NCBI RefSeq assembly: GCF_900176275.1
Contig: NZ_FWXD01000004.1
Coordinates: forward strand, 62,001-126,000
Direction of reading: 5' to 3'
Length of the DNA stretch: 64,000 nucleotides
Source of the DNA: Andreprevotia lacus DSM 23236
GTDB lineage: Bacteria > Pseudomonadota > Gammaproteobacteria > Burkholderiales > Chitinibacteraceae
Position 1 is the first letter of the stretch; every line of letters begins with the position of its first letter. This document shows, in pieces, positions 54,415 through 63,333 of this stretch. The position numbers and the translations under genes are program-made. The notes under the pieces were generated by a model. It did no database searches, was not told where the DNA came from, and saw only the letters and a program-made list of their open reading frames with translations.

Positions 54415-56184
54415 TCAGTGCTTGCTGCCGTCATCCGATTCAAACAGGCTTTCCAGTTCCTTCATGGCATCGCGCGTGGTCTGGATCAGCTGGGTTTCGT
54501 CGTGCCAGGTGGCGTGCTGGCGTTCCAGCAGCATTTCATCCTGCAGCACGAAGGTGGCGGCGGTCTTCTCTGCCTCATTGCTGTCTACGCCCAGTGCCTC
54601 CAGCGATTGCCGGCCCAGCGCCACGCTGGACAGCAGCGTTTCACGCTGCATCACGTTGATGCCCAGGTCCATCAGCCGGTAGGCGTGGAAGCGGTTGCGC
54701 GCACGGGCGTAAATGGGCAGGGCGGGGAAGTGCTCGCGCACCATTTGCGCGGTCTTGATCGAGGCTTCTACATCATCGATGGCCAGCACGAACAGCTCGG
54801 CCTTGTCGGCCCCGGCGGCGCGCAGCAAATCCAGCCGCGATGCATCACCATAGAATACCTTGTTACCGAAGCGGCGCACGAAGTCCACCTGGTCCGGGCT
54901 GACTTCCAGCGCGGTAAAGCGGATTTTCTTCATGCGCAGCATACGGGCCACGATCTGGCCGAAGCGGCCAAAGCCGGCAATGATGACGCGGCTGGTTTCG
55001 TGCGGGGTGATCTGGTCGAACTCGCGCGGTGCCTTGCGCGCCAGCACGGGCGCCACCCAGCGCTCGTGCACCAGCGCGATCAGTGGGGTGGCCGCCATCG
55101 ACAGCGTAACCACCAGCACCAGCAGATCGGCATGCTCGCCGCCCATCACCCCCTGCTGGGTGGCCAGGTTGAACAGCACGAAGGCAAACTCGCCCCCCTG
55201 CGCCAGTGCCACGCCCAGATGCCGTGCGCTGTGGTCGTTGGCGCCAGTGGCGCGGCCGATCACATAGAGCAGTGCGAACTTGGCGGCCATCAGCGCCAAG
55301 GTCAGCCCGAGCAGCAACAGCGGATGTGCCGCCAGCAGGCCCAGATTGGCTGACATGCCGACGGCGATGAAGAACAAGCCCAGCAGCAGCCCCTTGAACG
55401 GCTCGATATCCGCTTCCAGCTCGTGGCGGTATTCCGAATCGGCCAGCAGCACGCCGGCGAGGAAGGCGCCGAGCGACATCGACAGCCCGGCATGCTCCAT
55501 CAGCAGCGCGGTGCCCAGCACCAGCAGCAGCGCAGCAGCGGTAAAGGCTTCGTTGCTGCCGCTCTTGGCCACCAGCCGCAAGGCCGGGCGCAGCAGATAG
55601 TGCCCGCCCACCACCACGGCCACCACGCTGCCGACGCCGATGGCCAGCGCGCCCCAATGTACCGCCAGTTGCTTGCCGCCACCCAGCAGCGGCAGCAGCA
55701 CCAATACCGGGATCACTGCCAGATCCTGGAACAGCAGGATGGCAAAAGCCTCGCGCCCGTGGCGGGTGGTCAGCTGGTTTTTCTCGGCCAGCATCTGCAG
55801 CACAAAGGCGGTGGAGGAGAGCGCCAGCCCCAGGCCGGCAATGGCGGCTGCGGCAGGGGTCAGGCCCAGCGCCCAGCCGGCTGCGGTCAGCACCAGCGCG
55901 GTGCCGCCCACCTGCAGGCTGCCCAGACCGAACACCGAGCGGCGCAGCACCCACAGTCGCGACGGTTGCAGCTCCAGCCCGATCACGAACAGCAGCAGCA
56001 CCACGCCCAGCTCGGCAAAGTGCAGCACCGCATCGACATTGGCCACCACCTTGAGGCCGAACGGCCCCAGCAGCATGCCGGCAGCCAGATAGCCCAGAAT
56101 GGCGCCCAGCCCGCCGCGCCGGAACAGCGGCACCATGACTACGGCGGCGGCGAGGAAGGCGGCAATCTGGGTCGTCAACGTCAT
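54415..56184 (-). CDS. kefC: KefB/KefC-type potassium/proton antiporter (CPA2)
   Basis: A 589-residue antiporter. About 12 membrane segments fill residues 1-385, with the CPA2 elements LGYLAAGMLLGPFGL, ELGVVLLLFVIGLEL and FQDLAVIPVLVLLPLL, and a second FLAGVLLADSEYRHELEADIEPFKGLLLGLFFIAVGMS. A TrkA-N/RCK domain follows (about 405-525) with the nucleotide motif VIIAGFGRFGQIVARML. Kef systems release K+ under glutathione-adduct (electrophile) stress. No KefF/KefG-like partner is beside it. The subfamily letter is uncertain. Confidence 0.9.
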   Translation of the reverse strand: MTLTTQIAAFLAAAVVMVPLFRRGGLGAILGYLAAGMLLGPFGLKVVANVDAVLHFAELGVVLLLFVIGLELQPSRLWVLRRSVFGLGSLQVGGTALVLTAAGWALGLTPAAAAIAGLGLALSSTAFVLQMLAEKNQLTTRHGREAFAILLFQDLAVIPVLVLLPLLGGGKQLAVHWGALAIGVGSVVAVVVGGHYLLRPALRLVAKSGSNEAFTAAALLLVLGTALLMEHAGLSMSLGAFLAGVLLADSEYRHELEADIEPFKGLLLGLFFIAVGMSANLGLLAAHPLLLLGLTLALMAAKFALLYVIGRATGANDHSARHLGVALAQGGEFAFVLFNLATQQGVMGGEHADLLVLVVTLSMAATPLIALVHERWVAPVLARKAPREFDQITPHETSRVIIAGFGRFGQIVARMLRMKKIRFTALEVSPDQVDFVRRFGNKVFYGDASRLDLLRAAGADKAELFVLAIDDVEASIKTAQMVREHFPALPIYARARNRFHAYRLMDLGINVMQRETLLSSVALGRQSLEALGVDSNEAEKTAATFVLQDEMLLERQHATWHDETQLIQTTRDAMKELESLFESDDGSKH

Positions 56185-56260
56185 GGGGCGGGTGTCAGGG
56201 CAAATTCAGGCCCGCCAGCATAACGCGAAAGTGTGTCGGCTGTTCAGGCCGCAAGGCCAA

Positions 56261-57094
56261 TCAGGTTTCGGCCCAGCGTTGTGGCGTGCTGTCGTCGTCG
56301 CTGTGCAACAGTGCCAACTGGTAACGGATATAGCGGCCCAGCAGGCGGGCGGTGAGCTTGATCAGCCAGTAGCCCAGCAGCAGGCCAAGGCCGCCGATCA
56401 GCAGCAGCACCAGGCCGACGATCAGTACCGCGCGCTTGCCATGCGCCGGCAGTCCGTTGATTTGCAGCTTCTGCTGCCCGTCCTGCAGGATCATGCTGCC
56501 ACCGTTGGCACCGGACTGAATGTGCACGCTGCCATCGGGCGATTCGATATGAATGCCGGCCGTACCGCTGGCCTGACCAATGAACACATGCTCGCCATTG
56601 TCGCCATCGATATTGATGGCCAATTCCCCGTTGCTGCCGCTGACTTGCACCTGCTGCTGCCAGTTGCTCAGCAGCATTTGGTCATCCGGCCAGCCGAACA
56701 AGGCATTGCCACCCCAGCACAGCAGCAGTACCAGCCCGGCCAGACTCGTACCAAAGGCTGCCAGCACGCCGCAGGTGAGCAGCCACAGATACACCAGCAA
56801 GGGGATGGCGAGCAGGAAGTTGAGCACCCCCAGCCCGGCCGTGGCGGCCACCACGCGCCACAGGTTGCTGAACGACTTGTGTTCCTCCCACGTCTGCAGC
56901 GTGGCCTTGGCGCGCAGTTCGCGTGCCAGTTGCTGCGGGTCACCCAGTGCGCGGGCGATGTCTTCCTCGCTGCGGCCATCGGCCAGACCGTCGCGGAAGT
57001 ATTCGCGGCAGTCGGCCAGTGTTTCGTCGATCAGCGGGCGCGGCAGGCCCTTGAGGGCGAATTCCAGCTGATGCAGATAAGTGTGCTGATTCAT
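56261..57094 (-). CDS. HAAS-domain membrane protein (DUF1700)
   Basis: A 277-residue protein. The first 70 residues are a HAAS helical domain (YLHQLEFALKGLPRPLIDETLADCREYFRDGLADGRSEEDIARALGDPQQLARELRA), the usual partner of PadR regulators. It is followed by two or three membrane helices (about 85-150), a beta-rich exported segment (about 155-220, VQVSGSNGELAINIDGDNGEHVFIG) and a last membrane hairpin (about 225-250). Its start overlaps the PadR stop by four bases. Probably an anti-regulator or envelope sensor working with PadR. Confidence 0.85.
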   Translation of the reverse strand: MNQHTYLHQLEFALKGLPRPLIDETLADCREYFRDGLADGRSEEDIARALGDPQQLARELRAKATLQTWEEHKSFSNLWRVVAATAGLGVLNFLLAIPLLVYLWLLTCGVLAAFGTSLAGLVLLLCWGGNALFGWPDDQMLLSNWQQQVQVSGSNGELAINIDGDNGEHVFIGQASGTAGIHIESPDGSVHIQSGANGGSMILQDGQQKLQINGLPAHGKRAVLIVGLVLLLIGGLGLLLGYWLIKLTARLLGRYIRYQLALLHSDDDSTPQRWAET

Positions 57095-57426
57095 TGCGGC
57101 AACTCCAGGCTTGCGCTGCTCGGGACGAGCACGCTGTCGATTTCGGATACGAATTCACGCCATTCAGTCTGCATGGCGGCCAGCGCGGCATGGCCGGCCG
57201 GGGTGAGCCGGTAGTACTTGCGCGATGGCCCGCTGCTGGATTCGACCAGATAGGTGCTCACCCACGCTTCGTCCTGCAGACGGCGCATCAGCGGGTAGAC
57301 GGTGCCCTCGCTGATGGCCATCGAGCGGGACAGCTGGTTGACGATGTCATAGGCATAGCTGTCGCCACGTGCCAGCACGGCCAGCACGCACAGCTCCAGT
57401 GCGCCTTTTTTCAATTGGGTTTTCAC
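57091..57426 (-). CDS. PadR family transcriptional regulator
   Basis: A 111-residue winged-helix repressor, taken from GTG 57426, which has an AAGGA site upstream; the frame extends to 57591 but the extra residues are not family-like. Features: TQLKKGALELCVLAVLARGDSYAYDIVNQL, the recognition helix MAISEGTVYPLMRRLQDEAWV and the wing SSSGPSRKYYRLTPAG. PadR/HAAS pairs are common co-operonic modules. The operator at 57497-57515 lies about 70 bases upstream. Confidence 0.9.
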   Translation of the reverse strand: MKTQLKKGALELCVLAVLARGDSYAYDIVNQLSRSMAISEGTVYPLMRRLQDEAWVSTYLVESSSGPSRKYYRLTPAGHAALAAMQTEWREFVSEIDSVLVPSSASLELPQ

Positions 57427-57496
57427 GGCGGTGTTGTCCTTGCGTGAGGGGGCAGGCGTGTGTTGCCCATGCCGCTTGCTACACTCTATAACCATG

Positions 57497-57515
57497 TACT
57501 TTGTAATGCAAGGTA
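57497..57515. promoter_or_regulatory. probable PadR operator
   Basis: TACTTTG (57497-57503) and CAAGGTA (57509-57515) are inverted repeats with one mismatch around 5 bases. The site overlaps promoter-like sequence (TTGCAT and TATAGA on the minus strand) upstream of the padR/HAAS operon, as expected for autorepression. Confidence 0.55.
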
Positions 57516-57684
57516 TTTGGCAATGCAAATTCAGCAGTCGGTGTAAGGCTTGCTGCAAACAGCACAAAATATGCAAATTGTTATATCGCATTTATTCAAA
57601 ATTATTTGTGGATATATAAAGCGGGGTTTACATTGCAACTCGTTCAAGGTGCCACCACATGCACGGTGGCCAGAGGGGGATGCC

Positions 57685-58848
57685 ATGAGTACCGAACAAC
57701 CCACGCTGCTCTCGTTGCAAGGGGGCGAAGTCCAGCCACTGTCCATCCGCGCCAAGGCGCTGGTGTTTGCCGACCCGGCCTCGCGCCAGCTGCTGCAATA
57801 TCTGGAGCGCCTGGCGCCGTCCGAGGCGCCGGTGCTCATCATTGGCGAAACCGGCACCGGCAAGGAGCTGGTGGCGCGCCACGTGCACCACCTGTCCGGC
57901 CGCAAGGGGCCATTCGTGGCGGTCAATTGCGGCGCGATCAGCGAGCAACTGGCCGAAAGCGAATTGTTCGGGCACGAATCGGGCGCGTTCACCGGCGCCG
58001 TAGGCCGCCGCGAGGGCTGGTTCGAGGCTGCGCACGGCGGCACGCTGTTCCTGGATGAAATCGGCGATCTGCCGCTGCCGCTGCAGGTAAAGCTGCTGCG
58101 CGTGCTGCAAGAGCGCGAAGTGGTGCGCATCGGCTCGCGCAAGCCCATCCCGGTGGATGTGCGCCTGGTGGCCGCCACCAACATCGATCTGGATCAGGCT
58201 GTATCGGCCGGCCATTTCCGCCTTGATCTGCTGTACCGGCTGAACATTGCCCAAGTGCGCTTGCCGCCGCTGCGCGAACGCACCGGCGACATCCTGCCGC
58301 TGGCTGAATACTTTATCGGCGTATATGGCCAGCGTTTGGGGGTGCAGATTCCTGCGCTGTCCGAGGCGGCTTGCCAGGCGCTGATCCGCTATCCGTGGCC
58401 GGGCAATATCCGCGAGCTGGAGAACGTGATGCACTTTGCGCTGCTGGTCTCCAGCGGCGAAACCATCCAGCCCGAGCACCTGAAGTTTTCCGGCGGTCTG
58501 AGCCCATCGATATCGGCCGCCGCCCCGAGTGACGAGGCGCCGCTGACCGCGATTGCCCGCCAGCTCGACCGCCTGTTTGCTGCGCCGGGCGAGACGCTGT
58601 TCGACGATCTGGAAAACCTGCTGGTCGAACGTGCCTACAAGCACAGCCGCTACAACCAGGTGCGCGCCGCCGAGTTGCTGGGCATTACCCGCAACGTGCT
58701 GCGCACGCTGCTGAAGCGACACGGCCTGCTGAGCGATTCGACCGCCGCGCCCGTCACGGCCAACCCCAACTCCACCACCCTGCAAGCAAGAGACAACCGC
58801 ACATGGAATACCGCAAACTCGGCACTACCGACCTGGAAGTCAGCCTGA
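57685..58848 (+). CDS. sigma-54-dependent activator without sensor domain
   Basis: A 387-residue AAA+ enhancer-binding protein. Walker A GETGTGKE and Walker [14 protein letters not shown] are present, and the sigma-54 contact loop GAFTGA is intact ([16 protein letters not shown]), so it should activate sigma-54 promoters. The C-terminal Fis-type helix-turn-helix is [27 protein letters not shown]. Only about 30 residues precede the AAA+ domain, so there is no receiver, GAF or ACT sensor; control would be by expression or a partner protein. AGAGGGGGA precedes ATG 57685. It overlaps the aldo/keto reductase gene by 46 bases. Confidence 0.9.
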   Translation: MSTEQPTLLSLQGGEVQPLSIRAKALVFADPASRQLLQYLERLAPSEAPVLIIGETGTGKELVARHVHHLSGRKGPFVAVNCGAISEQLAESELFGHESGAFTGAVGRREGWFEAAHGGTLFLDEIGDLPLPLQVKLLRVLQEREVVRIGSRKPIPVDVRLVAATNIDLDQAVSAGHFRLDLLYRLNIAQVRLPPLRERTGDILPLAEYFIGVYGQRLGVQIPALSEAACQALIRYPWPGNIRELENVMHFALLVSSGETIQPEHLKFSGGLSPSISAAAPSDEAPLTAIARQLDRLFAAPGETLFDDLENLLVERAYKHSRYNQVRAAELLGITRNVLRTLLKRHGLLSDSTAAPVTANPNSTTLQARDNRTWNTANSALPTWKSA

Positions 58849-59852
58849 TCGGCCTGGGCACCATGACCTGGGGCGAGCAGAACAGCGAGGCTGATGCCCA
58901 CGCCCAGATCGATTACGCGCTCGCCCAGGGCGTCAACCTGCTGGATGCCGCCGAAATGTACCCGGTGCCGCCCAAGCCCGAAACCCAGGGCCGCACCGAG
59001 CAATACATCGGCAGCTGGATCGCCAAAACCGGCCGCCGCAAGGACATCGTGCTGGCGACCAAGGCCGCCGGCCCGGTGCGCCAGCCGCACCAGCCGCGCC
59101 ACCTGCGCAATGGCGAAACGCGCCACGATGCCAAGAACCTGAACGAGGCGGTGGACGGCAGCCTGAAGCGACTGCAGACCGACTATATCGACCTTTACCA
59201 GTTGCACTGGCCGGATCGCAGTACCAATACCTTTGGCCGCCTGGCGTATCCGTGGATCGAGGACGAAGAAACCGTCGCCATCGAAGAAACGCTGAGTGCG
59301 CTGGCCGAGCTGATCAAGGCCGGCAAGATCCGCCATGTGGGCATATCGAACGAAACGCCGTGGGGCGTGGCGCAGTTCCTCAAGTATTCGGAAAAGCTCG
59401 GCCTGCCGCGCGTGGTGTCGATCCAGAACCCGTACAGCCTGCTCAACCGTACCTTTGAGATCGGCCTGTCCGAGTTTGCCCACCGCGAACAGGTTGGCCT
59501 GCTGGCGTATTCGCCACTGGCGTTTGGCGTGCTGAGCGGCAAGTACCTGAACGGTGTGCGCCCGGAAGGCTCGCGCCTGGCGCTGTTCGACCGCTTCAGC
59601 CGCTACAACAAGCCGGAAGCCGAACAGGCGGTGACCGAATACGTTGCCTTGGCGCGCAAGCATGGCCTGTCGCCCGCACAGCTGGCGCTGGCCTTCGTCA
59701 ACAGCCGCCCGTTCACCACCAGCAACCTGATTGGTGCCACTACGCTGGATCAGCTCAAGGAAAACATCGACAGCGTGCAGGTGAAGCTGGGTGAGGACAT
59801 TCTGAACGAGATTGATGCGATTCATACCCGCATCCAGAACCCGGCGCCTTAG
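58803..59852 (+). CDS. tas: Tas-type aldo/keto reductase
   Basis: NADPH-dependent carbonyl reductase. The 349-residue protein has the family tetrad Asp48, Tyr53 ([10 protein letters not shown]), Lys87 (LATKAAG) and His135 (YQLHWPDR), and the Tas-specific insert [22 protein letters not shown]. The C-terminal phosphate-binding region is [16 protein letters not shown]. Close in length and motifs to E. coli Tas, whose substrate is not firmly known. It starts inside the sigma-54 activator gene, so the two are expressed together. Its transcript would read through the 117-bp repeats to the terminator at 60309-60334. Confidence 0.92.
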   Translation: MEYRKLGTTDLEVSLIGLGTMTWGEQNSEADAHAQIDYALAQGVNLLDAAEMYPVPPKPETQGRTEQYIGSWIAKTGRRKDIVLATKAAGPVRQPHQPRHLRNGETRHDAKNLNEAVDGSLKRLQTDYIDLYQLHWPDRSTNTFGRLAYPWIEDEETVAIEETLSALAELIKAGKIRHVGISNETPWGVAQFLKYSEKLGLPRVVSIQNPYSLLNRTFEIGLSEFAHREQVGLLAYSPLAFGVLSGKYLNGVRPEGSRLALFDRFSRYNKPEAEQAVTEYVALARKHGLSPAQLALAFVNSRPFTTSNLIGATTLDQLKENIDSVQVKLGEDILNEIDAIHTRIQNPAP

Positions 59853-59860
59853 AGCCGTAA

Positions 59861-60190
59861 ACAAAACCCTGCTGGCGGCGTTGCGCTCACTTGCCGTACG
59901 ACTTGTACTGTCTGCGTTTCGCGCGCCTTGCCAGCACCGCTGCGCTGGGTTTTGTTGACGGCTCTCAAGCGCAGTCGACAAAACCCTGCTGGCGGCGTTG
60001 CGCTCACTTGCCGTACGACTTGTACTGTCTGCGTTTCGCGCGCCTTGCCAGCACCGCTGCGCTGGGTTTTGTTGACGGCTCTCAAGCGCAGTCGACAAAA
60101 CCCTGCTGGCGGCGTTGCGCTCACTTGCCGTACGGCTTGTACTGTCTGCGTTTCGCGCGTCTTGCCAGCACCGCTGCGCTGGGTTTTGTT
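59861..60190. repeat. tandem repeat, 117-bp unit, nearly three copies
   Basis: ACAAAACCCTGCTGGCGG recurs at 59861, 59978 and 60095, exactly 117 bases apart, with almost identical intervening sequence. Each unit is a hairpin: AAAACCC with CTGGC near the left and GCCAGC with GGGTTTT near the right, around CTTGCCGTACGACTTGTACTGTCTGCG. The third copy differs in a few bases and ends at the last GGGTTTT. Frames read across it encode the same peptide repeatedly and are not real genes. Confidence 0.9.
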
Positions 60191-60250
60191 AGCCGCTCCA
60201 GGCGCGCTAATGCCCGCATGAGCATGCCGGGCTGAATCATTGTTTTACTG

Positions 60251-60276
60251 TCGGGCAAGGCATACGCCTTGCCCGA
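60251..60276. repeat. 10-bp perfect hairpin downstream of the repeat array
   Basis: TCGGGCAAGG (60251-60260) pairs with CCTTGCCCGA (60267-60276) around CATACG. No T run on either strand, so it is not a classical terminator by itself. Confidence 0.6.
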
Positions 60277-60308
60277 CGGGCATGCTTGCGTCTTGATAGG
60301 GGATTGGG

Positions 60309-60334
60309 CCGGGCTGTGTGCCCGGTCTTTTTTT
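60309..60334 (+). terminator. rho-independent terminator
   Basis: CCGGGC (60309-60314) pairs with GCCCGG (60320-60325) around TGTGT, followed by TC and seven T (60328-60334). It ends the sigma-54 activator/tas transcript. Confidence 0.85.
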
Positions 60335-60455
60335 GTCTGCCGCACATGCAGGATGGCCCGGCCGCCGCCGGTCATTCATTGCTGTACGCATTTCGTGTCA
60401 ACGCCGTAGAATTAATTGCGTTTTTGATTATCTACCTATTTATCAAGTTGCTGCC

Positions 60456-61703
60456 ATGACCGCCACCCAGCCTGCCGAGCCCATCGCGCTACGCCACCAT
60501 CGCCCCTTTGTTGCCTTCTGGCTGTCGCGCGTGCTGACCGCTGGCGGCTTCCAGATCATGAGCGTGGCGATAGCCTGGCAGATGTACACGCTGACCGGCA
60601 GCGCCATGGACCTGGGCCTGGTCGGGCTGGTGGAATTTTTGCCGCGCGTGCTCTTCATGCTGCAGATCGGCCACGTGGCCGACCGCTATGACCGCCGCTA
60701 TATCTCGGCGCTGACCAAGGTGCTGCAGCTGATCGCCGCCGTGGTGCTGGCGGTGGCCACCGCCTATCACGGCGTGACGCGGGAGCTGATCTTCGTGCTG
60801 GCGTTTTTGTTTGGCACCGCACGCGCGTTCGAAATGCCAGCCATGCAGGCCATGCTGCCCGGCATCGTGCCGGCCAGCGTGCTGCCGACGGCGATTGCTG
60901 CGTCGGCCTCGGCCATGCAGGCGGCCACCATTGTGGCACCAGCGCTGGGCGGCTTTCTGTATGCCATCGGCCCGGTGGAAACCTATGTGCTGTCTGCGCT
61001 GGTCTATGTGATTGCCACCGTGCTGATGCTGCGCCTGCCACCACAAAAGCCGCAATACGTGCAGCAGGGCGGGGCGCTGGATTCGCTGCTGGCTGGCATC
61101 CGCTTCATCCGCGCGCGGCCCGATATCCTCGGCGCCATCTCGCTCGACCTGTTTGCCGTGCTGCTGGGCGGCGCGACCGCGCTGCTGCCGGTGTTTGCCA
61201 AGGACATCCTGCACGCCGGCCCGTGGGCGCTGGGGCTGCTGCGCTCGGCCCCGGCTGTGGGCGCCATCGGCATGTCGCTGTATCTGGCGCACCGGCCCAT
61301 CAAACAACGCGTGGGCCGCATCATGTTTGGTGCGGTGGCGGTGTTTGGTGTGGCCACCATCGTATTCGGCCTGTCGCGTTCGTTCTGGCTGTCGCTGCTG
61401 GCGCTGGCTGTGCTGGGCGCGGCCGACATGGTCAGCATGGTGATCCGTGGCGCGTTTGTACAGCTGGAAACCCCGGACGAAATGCGCGGCCGCGTCAGCG
61501 CCGTCAACGGCTTGTTCATCGGCGCATCCAACCAGCTGGGCGAATTTGAATCCGGCGCGACTGCCGCCTGGTTCGGCCCGGTAGCTGCCGTGGTGCTGGG
61601 CGGCGTGGGCACGCTGATTGTCGTGGCGCTGTGGATGCGCTGGTTCCCGTCGCTGACCGAGCGCAACACCCTGCAGCGGGAGCCGGTGCCGGCGGCAGCC
61701 TGA
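60456..61703 (+). CDS. MFS transporter (EntS-like)
   Basis: A 415-residue membrane protein with about 12 helices. It shows HHRPFVAFWLSRVLTAGGFQIMSVAIAWQMYTLTGSAMDLGLVGLVEFLPRVLFMLQIGHVADRYDRR, the start typical of EntS/MFS_3 exporters, and later FVQLETPDEMRGRVSAVNGLFIGASNQLGEFESG. ATG at 60456 chosen; the frame extends upstream without conservation. Stands alone after a terminator. Likely an exporter of siderophores or other small compounds; substrate unknown. Confidence 0.87.
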   Translation: MTATQPAEPIALRHHRPFVAFWLSRVLTAGGFQIMSVAIAWQMYTLTGSAMDLGLVGLVEFLPRVLFMLQIGHVADRYDRRYISALTKVLQLIAAVVLAVATAYHGVTRELIFVLAFLFGTARAFEMPAMQAMLPGIVPASVLPTAIAASASAMQAATIVAPALGGFLYAIGPVETYVLSALVYVIATVLMLRLPPQKPQYVQQGGALDSLLAGIRFIRARPDILGAISLDLFAVLLGGATALLPVFAKDILHAGPWALGLLRSAPAVGAIGMSLYLAHRPIKQRVGRIMFGAVAVFGVATIVFGLSRSFWLSLLALAVLGAADMVSMVIRGAFVQLETPDEMRGRVSAVNGLFIGASNQLGEFESGATAAWFGPVAAVVLGGVGTLIVVALWMRWFPSLTERNTLQREPVPAAA

Positions 61704-61856
61704 TCGCGTACAAAACCTGTCTTGCCGGCAGCGGCGGAGGCGGGTTTGTTGATTGCGGTTGTTGGTTATATAAATCTGAAAATATATTATTTATTGGAAT
61801 AATGCGGCGCTGCTAATCTTGCCCTGTCGGCCCACACGGCCAAGAAGGGGTTCTGC

Positions 61857-62177
61857 ATGCAAGCGTATATCGTCGGTGCCGACGTGCTCGGCAATATCCC
61901 GGATGTGCTGGCCGATTACGGCATCCGTATCGGCCATCACGTGACCGGTCGCAACCCGTCGCACCAGCGCAAGCCCGCCGGCATCAAGGGCATGGACATC
62001 GTGATCCTGTTCACCGATTTCCTCGGCCATAACGTGATGCGCAACTACCGCCAGGCCGCCCAGGCCGCCAACGTCCGCTTCGTCGCTTGCCGCCGCTCTA
62101 CTTGCGCGCTGACCACCTCGCTGGAAAAAATCGCCGCCAAGCGCTGCGAGGATTGCCCGGCGCAGAAACGCCACTAA
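61857..62177 (+). CDS. DUF2325 domain protein
   Basis: A 106-residue cytoplasmic protein that fills the DUF2325 family length: MQAYIVGADVLGNIPDVLADYGIRIGHHVTGRN, GMDIVILFTDFLGHNVMRNYRQAAQAANVRFVACRRSTCALTTSLEK, ending with CEDCPAQKRH. Cys residues near the end (CRRSTC, CEDC) could bind metal. Function not established. The upstream 150 bases are strikingly AT-rich (61760-61805) and contain TATATAAAT, probably the promoter. Confidence 0.88.
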   Translation: MQAYIVGADVLGNIPDVLADYGIRIGHHVTGRNPSHQRKPAGIKGMDIVILFTDFLGHNVMRNYRQAAQAANVRFVACRRSTCALTTSLEKIAAKRCEDCPAQKRH

Positions 62178-62529
62178 TCAAATGGCAAGGGGTGCGCTCG
62201 CTGCCCAGTTATCCACTGTCGGTGCTTGAGCGGGAAATTCCCTTCTGAAGCGCCGAGCAGCACAGCCAAGCCCGGATGAAGGGGAGGGATGTTTGAGGCC
62301 CACAGGGCCGAGTTACCGACCCGCCGGGCTTGGCGCGCAGCGCAGGGCACTGCCCGGATTTGCGTTAGCAAAACCGGGTAGCGCGTAGGCAGGGCCGCAT
62401 TCTTTTGCTTCCTTTTCTTGGCGGGACAAGAAAAGGGAGGCGGCATGCGGGACACACTCCCGCCCCAAAACGCCGCGCCGCAGGCGCTGAAAAACAACCC
62501 GCTGCCGAATGCAGGCCATGCCGCCCACC
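62178..62529. other. 352-bp non-coding region with structured repeat-like element
   Basis: After the DUF2325 stop. It has the look of a dispersed extragenic element known from several proteobacteria (GGGATGTTTGAGGCCCACAG, GCGCGCAGCGCAGGGCACTG, then a TTTTCTTG hairpin); this recognition is from memory. At 62411-62436 CCTTTTCTTG pairs perfectly with CAAGAAAAGG around GCGGGA, a 10-bp hairpin that may act as a terminator between the two convergent transcripts. No credible gene. Confidence 0.5.
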
Positions 62530-63333
62530 TCACACCATCACCCGTCCCCCCGCCACATCCAGCACCACCCCCGTCGTCCACGCCGCCGCATCGCTCAGCA
62601 AGAACAAGGCCGCTGCCGCTACATCATCCGGCGTGCCCAAGCGGCCGAGCGGAAAGCCGGCCTGCATCTGCGCCAGCCGCTCTGGCGGCATGGTATTGCG
62701 GGTGCGCTCGGTCAGTACGGCAGAGGGCGAGATGCAGTTCACGCGGATGCCGGCGGGGCCGACTTCGTTGGCCAGATGGCGCGTCAGCATGATGATGCCG
62801 GCCTTGGCCGCCCCATAGCCGGCCGGTGCGCCGGATGCCACGCGTGCCCCGGCCGACGCCATGGTGACGATGCTGCCCATGCCGCGCGCCAGCATGCCGG
62901 GCAAAAAACTCTTGAGCGTGAAGAAGGTGGCGGTCAGATTGTTGTCCAGGCTGGAGCGCCAATCCTGCTCGCTGATTTCGTGCAGCGGCACGGGCTTGCC
63001 GGTGCCGCCGCCGGCAAAGGCCAGCACGAAATCCGGCACGCCATAGTGTGCTTCTACCTCATCGCGCAGCCGCTCTACCTGTGCCAGATCGGCACAATCG
63101 GCCGGGATGGCTATCGCCTCGCCTCCCACTGCGCGTACTGCCGCCACGCTGGCAGCCAGCGCCTGCGGATCGCGCCCGTTGATGGCCAGCAGCACGCCGT
63201 TGCGCGCTAGCGCCAGGCAAGTAGCCGCGCCAATACCACGCGAGCCACCGGTGACCACTGCCACCTTGCCACGCAAATCGGCAAAGGTCGGCACGGTGGA
63301 GGAGGGTGTAGTGATGCGCTCAGACGTCGTCAT
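62530..63333 (-). CDS. SDR family oxidoreductase
   Basis: A 267-residue short-chain dehydrogenase. NAD(P)-binding motif TGGSRGIG (residues 28-35), NNLTATFF strand, and catalytic Ser160, Tyr173 and Lys177 in MASAGARVASGAPAGYGAAKAG. The C-terminal GFPLGRLGTPDDVAAAALFLLSDAAAWTTGVVLDVAGG is typical of FabG-like members. ATG at 63333 chosen; it overlaps the VOC gene by 14 bases. Substrate unknown. Together with VOC and the divergent LysR gene it looks like a small catabolic unit. Confidence 0.9.
   Translation of the reverse strand: MTTSERITTPSSTVPTFADLRGKVAVVTGGSRGIGAATCLALARNGVLLAINGRDPQALAASVAAVRAVGGEAIAIPADCADLAQVERLRDEVEAHYGVPDFVLAFAGGGTGKPVPLHEISEQDWRSSLDNNLTATFFTLKSFLPGMLARGMGSIVTMASAGARVASGAPAGYGAAKAGIIMLTRHLANEVGPAGIRVNCISPSAVLTERTRNTMPPERLAQMQAGFPLGRLGTPDDVAAAALFLLSDAAAWTTGVVLDVAGGRVMV

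Noticed and set aside
59861-60190. CRISPR array
   Set aside because: The 117-bp repeats follow each other directly with no unique spacers.
59849-60235. Short proteins with perfect internal peptide repeats on both strands
   Set aside because: They are translations of the 117-bp tandem repeat, open by chance in several frames.
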